Shown piece after piece: positions 27,061-37,272 of a stretch of 64,000 nucleotides of DNA. The position numbers were made by a program, and so were the translations under genes. Every line of letters begins with the position of its first letter. The first letter of the stretch is position 1. The stretch is from contig OY987264.1 of the NCBI GenBank assembly GCA_963920665.1, positions 34,142,906 to 34,206,905 of the forward strand. Reading direction: 5' to 3'. The notes below the pieces were generated by a model, which worked only from the letters and a program-made list of their open reading frames with translations, was not told where the DNA came from and did no database searches. The DNA is from Straminergon stramineum. Taxonomy: Eukaryota; Streptophyta; Bryopsida; Hypnales; Calliergonaceae.

Positions 27061-30000
27061 TGTCGCAGCATAGGGCAAGTAAATTCCCTGTTATACTCAC
27101 AAAAATCACTCTAGAGCATGACTAAGTGACTCTAAAGATCAAACCTACGAGATTCTGTGAAGTATTTACTTTAATTAAGCGAGTAAGCCTTATTAACCTC
27201 TAAACTTTTCCTTCCAATTCTAGATCTAAAACCGGAAACAACCAACCACCAAACAGTCTTGGACCGGATTACTTCCGTCCTGATTCCCTAAATCTCCGGT
27301 TGGTCCAATTTAACCCAATCTCAGGATCGCACCACTTCCAGTCCTCGTACCTCTTTGGACCAATCCGTTCTGGATTGTCCTTGTGTCTCCTCAATCCTAT
27401 TCTAGTTTAGTTTTGCCTTTGTTGGACCATTAGAGGGATCACCACTTGATTTTGTGAGTGGTAGGCCCACCACTCCTTTCGTGGATTATAGTGGCCGAAG
27501 GTCCACTCTCCTATCTCCTCCTCTTCTAAACTAACTCGGATCCAGTTTGATCCCTCACAACAACCCGAACAATAATCTGGTTTGCAGGTCACACGGAAAT
27601 CCCCCGTACGATCTGTTCTTACTACAACGACCTTGATATCAGTTCCTTCCCGTGTAAAGCTAGGTAGTCACAAGTATACTCATCCGTTCCAGCAATTACT
27701 AGAGCTATTCCGTTTACCAACTAAGGTGGTGAGACCTCTCAGAAGATCGGAAACTCAACCGGATTCCCTACCCAAGAGTTCTAGCGCGACTGAGGATACC
27801 CTCCCTATCCACCTAGCCTAACAACGACTGTCTCACCCGGAACTCAAAACTCTAGATCTGTTGAGGCACTGAAGTCCACTCCCAACACTTCTATGACCTG
27901 TCCACGTACACTAAGGATCGGAAACTTGTATACCAAGGGGAGAGATCAAGTGACAAATTAGTCCTACACCTTCCTAACTCCTCATCATGCAAAACCTGCC
28001 AAGCATGGGAGATACATACACAACACAAGAGCGCATACGAAGGTACAAGAATTTGCAAAATAACAAACACTCCCAGTTTCCCCCGTAGGGACTGACTTAA
28101 ATATAATCAAAAAGTACAAGTGGGTGAAAATGCCTGCAAAAGTTCCGCCGCAACTTGGGCCGGACTTTTCGGTCTTACCTACTCCTAACCAGATCGGAAC
28201 AAGATCCGAATCCATTCCTAACATTCCTACTATTTACACACTAAGCACCCACCCGAGATTCGATGGTGGCACTATCTGCTCTTGGCTCCATCTGCTTGAA
28301 GATCTCGTTCAAATTCTGATTCCGCTCCCCCTCCTAAGGATTTGGAATTGGGTCACCTTCAGTGGATTCGGGGGTTGAGTCCAAGTCGATGGTGGTTCCG
28401 GGCATACCGGCCTGATTTACCCTAGCCTCCAATCTCTTAGATTTGGAAGTGGCGTCCTTTCCCTCCTCTGCCATCACATCTGGGAACGAATCCGGAAGAG
28501 AAATATCCAAGAGTCGAACCCCGCGAGGACAAGTTGCTCTCGACAGTATCCGGGTACTCTCCTCCATCCAGTCCACTGCCTTCCGCGCCTCCTTCATTAC
28601 CGCTTCAACCTGCTCGGCAAAGTCCGTGAGAATCCTAACCATCTTGGAACTGGATGGTTTCTTCTCGTCATGTACCTTCTCATCAAACAGCTTCGCCTTG
28701 GCGGCAGCCATTCTGGTCTCCCCGAATGTGGCCTTCACCCACTCCACCATCTTCTGAGATTCATCCGCCATCGATCGAGCGGCTACAAAGTTCTCCTTGA
28801 GTACAAGGAGTTCCGTCTTCACCTGATCCACTTCCTCTTGTAGTCTCTGGATCTCTGCCTCCTATTTCTGGGACTCAACCGGATCGGAAATGCAGCTTGC
28901 TACCTTCTCTGGTTGCTCTCTGTCTGGCGGCACTCCCACCAACTTCCCAATTGCGAGCAAGATCCTCCTCTTCACTTCCCAATCCGATCTCACATCGCAC
29001 AGGATCTTGATGAGAGGGTTGAATGGTTGTCGAGATCCGATTTCTCCTCCGGGGCTGAGGTATCATGAGTGGGTGGCGTCCCTCGCTTGTTGGGAGAGGT
29101 CGTCTTCTGTCGCTTGATAAGCGGCATATCTGGTTCCTCCTCCTCTGAGTCATTGTTCACCTCGAGTTCGGAACCAAATTCAACTTCATCATCCGTTTCC
29201 AATTCCCCGTACCTCAGGAGAACTTCTTGAGCCCTCCACACCTTCTCCTCTCCTGCGCTCAGAAGCTGATGGGAATGGTAGAGATGGATGAGGTAGGGAC
29301 ACACAAGCGTGGCCCTACTCTTTCCAACTCTCCCTACGAGCTTGGTGACTAGATCGGAAATGATCCGGGCCTAGTTGACTCTCCGGTCTCCTCTTAGGGC
29401 GCCGAAGATGGTATTCGCGAGGGAGATTGTCACCCTCGTTGGTTTTTTCCGGATACAAGATTGAAACTAGGAACTGTAGTAGCCGGCGGTGTCGCTCGTC
29501 AATACAGTCCTCGACGGCATATCCGTCCTTCGGGTTGACAACACCCTCAAACTTCCCCCAAATGAACTCGTCCTTTCGACTCGCCATTCCTAACCCTTCT
29601 GTCCAGAAACTATACACTGCTCTCTAGACATCCTCCGTCCAGAGGTGCGGAACTACTCTCATGGTGTTGTTAAACTCATTGGACAGTTTGCCCAAGAGTT
29701 CTCTCACCATTACTTCCTCTCTGAAGCCCTAGGGTTTCTCTACAAACCCCAGGCAACCCATGGAAGTCAAATCCTCCATGAGTTGGGACTTGGTTGGTTC
29801 AGTAGAGGGAATAATTGGAATTACCTTCCGGAGCTTCACCTCCACCGAGGACGTACTAGCCTATCCGCCTCTACTTCTCCTAAGTTGCGGCATGGACACG
29901 AACGCACGCTCGGAACACCTTTCCAATTCTACCTCACTCTCTCCTAGCTGCACATCCCGTTCCTCACTATCTCTCACCAATCTCAACTGGAAATCCAAGC

Positions 30001-30420
30001 TATAACACTAAACACCACAACCCTCACAGAAGACACTCTTACAAAGACTGACACGGAAAGCTGGGTGACAGACGCAAACAGGAAGCTCAGAGCATGGAGA
30101 GCGCTAGAAAACAAAAAATGCAAAAGAGGTTCAACTAGGCAAACCGGCCCTTATATAGTCATTGGACCCCCTGCCACCTCATCATGACCTATTCCGGATC
30201 CAGTTCTTCTACGATATCTGGTCCATCCCCTATCCGATCAAACTTCCATTCTAATCCGTTCTCTTCCTAGGACCAAATTGAGCAAATCCCTTCACTATCT
30301 TATTTTCCTTCTTTATTTTAGCTCTCAATGGTTCCTTTAGCTAAATCCGGATACCTATCTCTAGTTTCCGGTTAGATTTACTAGGTAAAACAAAAAAAAT
30401 TAGAGTTTCACGTCGCCACA
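27061..30420 (-). mobile_element. 3.36-kb element nested in LTR A, with one ORF
   Basis: The insertion has perfect 5-bp duplications CTAGG (27056-27060 and 30421-30425). The ends are TGTCGCAGC and GTCGCCACA, i.e. TG...CA with a weak inverted repeat. Transcription is probably from the minus strand: a TATA-like CTATATAAGGG lies near 30155 and a coding relic follows on the same strand. I could not find a pair of LTRs inside it. It may be a long solo LTR that carries an ORF, or a non-autonomous retroelement. Base composition is clearly more GC-rich than the host LTR. Confidence 0.75.
28334..29893 (-). pseudogene. Broken element-encoded protein of about 520 residues, function unknown
   Basis: A minus-strand frame starts at an ATG at 29893 (MPQLRRSRGG) and runs with TAG stops and at least one frameshift to 28334. 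Protein-like blocks in order are VVPHLWTEDV, YSFWTEGLGMASRKDEFIWG, VTISLANTIFGALRGDRRVN, ARIISDLVTKLVGRVGKSRA, CPYLIHLYHSHQLLSAGEEK, an acidic region, a KRQK-containing basic patch, and a C-terminal helical region (28831-28334) rich in Lys/Glu/Ala that could form a coiled coil. The middle part looks like a conserved plant retroelement-associated protein, but I cannot name the family with confidence. No protease, reverse transcriptase or integrase motif is present. Confidence 0.6.
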
Positions 30421-31350
30421 CTAGGTTTCGTTGAGATTTTGGAATTAGGAAAAGGGGTGGAAGGTTCCTTTCAAATAAAAATGACCTTTCAAAATCAATG
30501 GCATAATCTATTTGTGATTTAAAATTATTCTCCAAAATTTAGGTTTATGGACCAACATAGAAGTGAAAATCTTGAAGGATGAGGATGAAAATCTAAAGTG
30601 ATAGGGTTACCTTAGATGAATGAGAGGAGGTGGGTGCCCGGGAAAGAGTGTAAAAGGGCACCCCTTCTCCTCTCTCACCACTTCCATTTGTTGAATTTGG
30701 GTCCATTGAGTCTTATTTATGTTGGAATTGTGGCACTTTTAGCCACAAACTTTGTAACGGTGTTTTTTGGCACTTTTTGGCTGTTGTTGCTCTTTTTCAA
30801 GCTTGTGAGGTTTTTGTGCATCTTTTGCACCTTGAGATCTTGGTACTAACTCTTTCAAGCTTTTGAGGTTTGAGAGTTCACTTTTATCGTGTTGTTAAGA
30901 GGTTGTGGTTTCATGTATCCTTTGAAGGGTTCTTTGGTTCCTCTCTGTGTCTTATCTTTGTACTAAACATAGAGTATCCCCACCCCATATGACCTGGCAA
31001 TGCTACTTTGGGGGACTTTTAAATCAAGTTTGTTGTTGTATTAACCTCGTGTAGCTAACTTTTGGATCTCAAGTGTCTTTTTTTTGTCCCCCAATACTAA
31101 CGTGGTGGTCCCTAGAGGGAGTCAAGAAACTGTGAGGGTTGGTGGGTCCCGCCGTGACAGTGAAGCTTTGAACCCCCTAAAGGTCAAGGAGTCATAGTGG
31201 TGGGTTAAAAGTTGAAAGCGGGGCAAAGCTTTGAACCCCCAAAGATGAAAGAGTTTGAATTGTATGTTAGAAGTAGAAACCATGGCAAAGCTTTTAACAC
31301 CCTAGGGGTCAAAGAGTTTTAGTAATGTGTTAAAACCACCCTACGGTTAA

Positions 31351-31520
31351 TAGTGTTGTCCCGGACGTACGTCCGCAGTGAAATCGTGTTCATAAATCAA
31401 ACAACCACACGGTAGGATGGGCGGACACAAGTGACGCAACTGGACGCTACTTGATTGCTATCTGGGGGCGGATGGGCGTGTGGGATGAGTGCATTTTGGG
31501 GGGGTTAGGCAAGAGTGATG
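31351..31520 (+). mobile_element. Left end of a hAT element
   Basis: TAGTGTTG at 31351 replaces the expected continuation of LTR A. The next bases align with the left end of the hAT element at 39603: both continue into a CGTCC block, then AAATCGTGT, then AAATCA, then GGGCGGACA/GGCGGATGGG-type motifs. The hAT terminal consensus here is CARKGTTG. The 8 bp before it are ACGGTTAA, but no matching right-hand duplication was found in the window. It is probably the 3'-side terminus of the unit carrying the transposase gene at 32070-36550. Confidence 0.6.
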
Positions 31521-32069
31521 CCTAATTGCTTGGAAAACAAATGGGCAGTTTCAAGCCCGTAGAGAAAAAAAGGGGGTAAATGTGTTAAAAAATGTCATGG
31601 CCTCCTTTGATGCAACTATGCAAGCCCCCAAATTGAAGGAGCTAAGAAACTTAGAACCTTATTGAAAGAAAGGCCACATAACCATTGGTCCAAATTGAAA
31701 AAACGGGGTAAGTGTGACATTGGCAAATTTAAGTTTTGTTGCAAGTTTAGTTATTGATTTCATAGAGTTCTCTTGCTTTAGAAATTATCTTTTTCAATTT
31801 ATTTAAAATTCATAACAAAAAATCATACAATGAACTGAATGAAAATTTCTTGAATGTTGTTCAAAAAACAAAAGATTTCTTGAATGTCACTTGGAACAAA
31901 AACTAGACAAGTAACTCAAGTAAGGGAACTAGATAATGTCATATATTTCTTCAAGATAAATTGAACAACTTGTACTTCTAACATTTTTTAGCTCATCATC
32001 TCTCTGAATCAAAAGAATTTTGAGCACCTATAAATGTCCTAGGTGCAAGCCCCTTCCAAGATTAAATTC
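31521..32069. other. Non-coding hAT subterminal region
   Basis: Lies between the hAT left end and the 3' end of the transposase gene. No gene is visible. Confidence 0.4.
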
Positions 32070-35000
32070 CTAAGGGTGGTAATCAATATCTCCTTTCACC
32101 TCTGCCCCACTACTATAGTCTCTTAATTGGAATCCATTGTCATCATCCATTAATGTGTTCTCTTCATCGTCCGACGAAGGTGATTCATTTCCCCCTCTTT
32201 TTTCTTGCACTTTTCTAGTTACAGAAGCTTTTTGCTTAGGCTTGTCCATCTTTTACTCCCTCTTCACTTGCAACAAGGTTTTTTCTATGCGTTCTTGAAG
32301 GCAATCAACTGCTTTTTCTTTTTGAAAGGGAAGTACCAGAATAGGCATACACTTATCAAGTGGGGGTCTTCCTACATTTACTTTCTTGGTTGGGAAGATG
32401 ACAAATGGCTCCATTACTTCTTTGTTCTTAGGTTTAGGGATTTCTTTCATCATTGTTTTTCCTACCTTTCGCCCCTCTTTGGAAAATGCCTCTATTGCAT
32501 TCGAGGATTGCAATTGAGGGGTAGATGGCCTAATAAAAGATTGTAGTCGGCAAGCTTCTTGCTTCTTGAGCATTGATGCCAATGTCTCATCTTCCTCGCT
32601 ATCAATGAATGAAGTAATGTTTAATCTTGAATTCTCCATATATCCCATTTTTTTCGAAATGTTGACAACCCATGGTTGACATTGAGAATTTCCTAAACCC
32701 AACAAAGTGATACTTCCACTGTTAAATAGGGAGCGTGGAGCTATTTGAGGACCGCTGCATGTTGGATGTTGCAAACTTGACATGCTTTCTTTGGTCCCTT
32801 GGTCTTTGAGAAGCAAGTTTGGGCTTCTACATTCTATGGAATGAGAACCTACATTGTTCCCTATAACATTTGCTTCAGGGTTTAAGTTACTTGGTTCCCA
32901 ATTGCTTTTGCTCCCCAATCCTCCTCCAAACTGTACGCTCATCTTGTCTACATTCATTTGCTCCCGGTCATTTAGTTCATCATTATTTTCTACTTGGGCC
33001 ATTGCCATGGACGGAGACTTGTCACTTCCAATCATTTTGTCTACTTCCAAAGTTCCACCATAGACAGCTGTAGTCCCAATAGGAGACGCTCTTTGGACAT
33101 TTGTATCCTCCTCGTTTGTATTTAGGACCTTATCGCTACTCAAAAATCTGCTTCCATCTACAAATCTTGCTATGGAAGGTACACCTTCATCATTTCCACA
33201 ATGGTCGTCATCTAGTGGAAAGTCGTACTCGTCTCAGTTATTGTTGCCCATGTCATCATCGTACATATTTCCTCTCTCAAATGATTCACCTCCTAAATTG
33301 TACGTGTCACCATCCATATCCTCTTTTTCATTAAAGATGAGCCATCCTCACTTGCTTTGTGTCCATGTTCCTCATTTCCATCAACATCAACACCTTCTTC
33401 GTCTTCATTGTCTTCGCTATTCTCGTCTTCCGCCTCAGACCCCTCGCATTCTTGTAATTCTACATTTTCAAGTGATGCATTTTCAAGGTACCACTTCTTT
33501 TCATCCTTCTCCTTTGATGCGGCCAAGACTCTTGAATTGGTGTACACATACAGGTCATTGCAAGAAACACTATCTGTTTGGCATAGCGTTTTGGAAACTG
33601 GTTTCTGTCAATTGCTAGAACTTTTGAATTATGAACTCAATGCCCAAAATAAAAATCTTTTTCTAGAATTTTTGATTGTCATCATACCTCTATTTTTCAG
33701 AAATTAAAAAAAATCATTTTATATTTAAAAATCAATTTTGTGTAGTAGTTATGCTTTCAAATTTAGGGGTTTCTTATACTAAATACTAATTCAATTTAAT
33801 GATTTTTGGTTGAAATTTCTTTGGTATATTTCTATAGTAGGTAGACATGTCCCTACCAAAGGGCATCTAAAAAAACATTATTTTATGTTCTCCACATTTG
33901 TGCAAAGAGGCCTCTCTTGCACGCGCACTTGTAAACATTAGAAATGGTTTTGACCTCATTTTTTTGGTCAAATCTCATCACTATGAAGTACTCACAAATG
34001 TACAATTTTTTGTTTTATTTAAAATTGATTTTTCTATTTAATAAAAATAAAAATATCCAACTATGTATTTTCTTCACCAGAATTCTATGTCCAAAAAGTT
34101 GTTCCAATAAATACAATTTGGACATTTTAATTTGTAGAAAATAGAAAAATAAATTTTTTTAAAACTAAAAATTGGCCATTGGAAAAGACTTCATGGCAAT
34201 GTGATTGGATAAAATAAATAAGGTCAAAACCATTTTGAATGTTTACAAGTGTGCATACAAGAGAGTCTTCTTTGCACAAATGTGGAGGACATAAAATAAT
34301 ATTTTTTTAGATGCCCTTAAAAGGGACGTGTCTACCTACTATAGGAATATACCATAGAAATTTCAACCAATAATCATTAATGTAAACTGGAAATCAGTAT
34401 AAAAAAATCCTAAAGTTGAAAGTGTGACATATTAATATAATGGAAATTTAAATATAAAATTATTTTTTAAAATTTCCAAAATAAAAGAAATATAATGACA
34501 ATCAACTTAACTAGAAACACATTTTTTATTTTTGACATTGGGTTTAAAATTCAAAAGTTGTAGTGGATGACAAGAGAGTCACACTGATTGTGACAAAAAA
34601 ACGATCGGTGTTTCTTGTAATGACCCAGACACCAAATTCATGGCTCTTTTTGTTTTCAACTTGTTTCAAGATTTGTTGTGAACGAAAGAATAGCTACTCC
34701 CATTTTGTTCACATGAAGATGAGGATACCGGTTGGCCCAATATTCTCCTTGCAATTGGAGCAATTAGCTTCCCACAGGCACCTTCAAAATCCCACCAAGC
34801 GTGTGCCGATAATTTTTGTTCACTTGAATCCAACATGTTGTGGAAAGGAGGCTCCCTATGTCGAAAAGCCATGAACTCCTTCACAACCTTTGCATAGTCC
34901 CCACATTTACAAATTTGCATGAGAACACGCTTGCATGCATTGGTGGCTTCAAGATTGTCGGCTAGTTCTTTATCTTGATGTAGGTAGGATTCAAGAGAGC

Positions 35001-36550
35001 TCTTGCATAATGGAGATCGCTCTCCACCATTTCCCATCGGACTTGGAACACCTCTTTAAGTGGTTTGGCAAGTTCGGGGCTTAACCAAAAAGGCACAATT
35101 TCAAAATCCGACACATGTTTCTGTATCTTTCTCATAATATGTAAAACCTTGCCTGTGCATGGCGTCCTTGCATCTAAATCACATAGGCCATACACAACAA
35201 CGCCCATCAAGTCAACAAAATTGGTGCAACGCCTCCAAAAATGCTCACTGTTTATTATCTTCTTCATCTCTCGAGACTTTGTGCGACTTTTTGTTTTCTT
35301 GTCCTTCAATGTCCTCACGTATTGTTTCCAATGCGGATCCGTCACACTTTGTTGGAGTGCTCCCTTTACCTTCAACAAACGGTGAAGAGCAATGAAATTT
35401 GAGGTAAATCTTGCTTTCCCTAGCATCAACAAGTTGAGGACCTTTTGGTAAGTCTAAAATATTGCAAGCAGCATGTGTTGCTTCCTGAAAAACGTAAGAA
35501 CTATGTGGGTTTTTTCCACTACGTCCATCACCCAGGCTTGCTTTCCCCAATCTTTAAGCAATGAATTCAAGGCATGCACCATGCAACCTAAAATAAAAAC
35601 GTGCGGATACTTCTCTGTTATAATTCTACATACTGCGGGGTTCATAGGAGCATTGTTCGTTGTGATTTGTACCACATTCTCTGGCCCTACCTTTTATACG
35701 AATTTGTCCAAAATAGTTGCCAAATACTCTACATTTTTTCAAACCCACTTGTATCCACAGATCCTAAGAATTGCTCCCCTGCAGAAGACATGAGCATGGC
35801 ATTCACCAATGGCCGATTTGTAACCAAGCTCCATCCATCAATAGAGAAGGTTGCACCAAATTTTCTTATACTATCCTCAGTCCTCTTCTATAGTTTCACC
35901 TCAAGATCTGCCTTCACTTGGTCCAACAATTTTGTTCGTAGAGTAAGGTACAATGGTGGGCTGTATGGCTTTTTGAACTCAATTATCTTTTTTACTCCTT
36001 CTTTGAATGCTGCAGACCGAAAAATTGCAAATGGTATGTTTGTTGAATAGAAGAAATTAGCCCACATTGCATCCAAATTCCATCTATCTACTTCTTCAAA
36101 ACCATCTACTAGCCAACTTTGTCTTTGAGGCCTACTCGTGGAAGATAGTAGGGTTGGACATTGTCCACTTGATGTTTTAGCATTATGATTTATCCTTGAA
36201 GACACACGACCTATCTATTTTGGCATTAGGCTTAAATCTTCTTGTATTGAATGTTGTGAGTCCCTTCCATTTGAGATATTACTAGCGACTCTCACTATGT
36301 TCTGGCCATCCATGTTGTCAAGGGCCGATCTTGGTGGGAACATCCCTTTATAAAGGCCAAAAAGACTCCGAATTGATGATGTCAATTTTGTACATAGGCT
36401 TATTCCTTTGTCTCAAACACTATCTTTGCCTTCATATCCCAGGTGACTCAACATGTGGCACTTCCGATTAGCAAACACCAAGTCACATGCCTTGCGCTAC
36501 ACTTTACCGCTTGATGGAACACTATGTTAACCAGAGAAGTCCTTACTCAT
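32070..36550 (-). pseudogene. Decayed hAT transposase (DUF659 type) with long acidic C-terminal extension
   Basis: The frame starts at ATG 36550 (MSKDFSG) and, with stops and at least three frameshifts, ends at TAG 32070-32072. Domains in order: Cys/His N-terminal zinc-finger-like part (KACDLVFANRKCHMLSH); hAT N-terminal core (FFYSTNIPFAIFRSAAFKEG); catalytic first Asp in FSIDGWSLVTNRPLVNAM; DUF659 part (KYPHVFILGCMVHALN); helical insertion; C-terminal dimerisation domain with WWDFEGACG and SSSSCEQNGSSYSFVHNK. The block normally carrying the second Asp reads VQITTNNAP, with Asn in place of Asp. After the dimerisation domain an acidic, Ser/Asp-rich tail of roughly 400 residues continues; most family members stop soon after. 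A TIR element (33553-34628) splits the gene within LVYVYTNSR, and removing it with one ACA restores the frame. The product would have moved hAT elements; this copy is dead. Confidence 0.9.
33553..34628. mobile_element. TIR element inserted in the hAT gene, 3-bp TSD
   Basis: Ends GGTCATTGCAAGAAACAC (33553) and the reverse complement of CTGGGTCATTACAAGAAACA (to 34628), with ACA at 33550-33552 and 34629-34631. The arms extend far inward: about 250 bp around 33740-33990 pairs with 34170-34420. It is non-coding, so MITE-like. Removing 1079 bp (element plus one ACA) leaves the hAT reading frame continuous, which fixes the boundaries. A 3-bp duplication fits PIF/Harbinger or CACTA better than hAT or Mutator, but the TIR is not a textbook match to either. 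Confidence 0.85.
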
Positions 36551-36774
36551 TGTAAAAAGCTTCCTTCAAGTTCAAGTTTCAATCCCATCTCAAGTTTCAA
36601 TCAATTGATCAAGTCACATATATTAAATATAATGTGTGTGTGAAGCCTGAGAAACCAAAGCCCTTGTCCACTAAACTATGCATTGCGAAGCAAGGGAGAC
36701 AAAAATTGCAGCTCCTAGCCCTTGGAAATCTTAACATTCAGTTTCTCAAGAGTGCTTGCAAATGTCTTCTTCCT

Positions 36775-36875
36775 TACTCTTATACTTTAGAGGTGTTGAG
36801 TGCTCTATGGTTTGAAAGTTATCCTTGGACAATTGCCAATGGACGGGCGGACGGGGCAGACGGGTTGTCTTCTTT
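36775..36875 (-). promoter_or_regulatory. Promoter region of the hAT gene with CGTCCGCC motifs
   Basis: Read on the minus strand, CCCGTCTGCCCCGTCCGCCC lies near 36845-36868, followed about 60 bp later by a TATA-like AGTATAAGAG (near 36780), with the start codon about 230 bp further. The arrangement is the same as at 49340-49520, 52580-52770 and 55480-55680. A role as promoter is inferred. Confidence 0.45.
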
Positions 36876-37199
36876 AAAATCAGTTTTGTAGTTCATGGTA
36901 GCCAGGGTGTAAGGATTATTGGATTAACATTTATCAAAGGATTACAAAACAAGTACAAAGTGGTACAATAAAATACTCATTTGAATTTTGAACAAACAAT
37001 AAACTAGAAATTGGATAGAGCATGTATCCTTGAATTCAACATAATCAAGTGAAATTATAATAATGAAGCAAACATATATATATATACACATTACAAGTAC
37101 GTCTCCATGTATACGGTGGACGACATTCTAGTTGTGAAAACTTCTAAAGCACACAATGCATAATTATATTTTCAATGCCCCAAATATAACTATTTAATT
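36876..37199. other. Intergenic spacer between gene Z and the hAT gene
   Basis: AT-rich with a short (TA)n tract at about 37075. No gene seen. It probably holds the 3' untranslated part of gene Z (minus strand). Confidence 0.4.
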
Positions 37200-37272
37200 C
37201 TATGCTATGAAATTCAACATTTCCCTCTTAGTTTTGGCTACCATTATTTTCCTCTGTGTCACGAGATGTCCC

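Larger units (their letters stand above)
26015..31350 (+). mobile_element. LTR A copy 2, truncated at its right side
   Basis: The copy begins TATGAGCCCTCAATTCATC, the family start TGTGAGCCC with one change, and follows LTR A through TAAAACCACCCTACGG near 31346. It is interrupted by a 3.36-kb insertion (27061-30420). The expected remaining half of the LTR is missing: at 31351 the sequence switches to a hAT left end. The promoter block GGTGCCCGGGAAAGAGTGTA sits at 30632. Without the insertion the preserved part is just under 2 kb, the same distance as in the copy that starts at 60551. Confidence 0.85.

Noticed and set aside
36840..36870. CGTCCGCC cluster taken as the right end of the hAT element
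   Set aside because: No CAACMCTG terminus or duplication follows. A TATA-like box and the transposase start lie downstream, so a promoter fits better.
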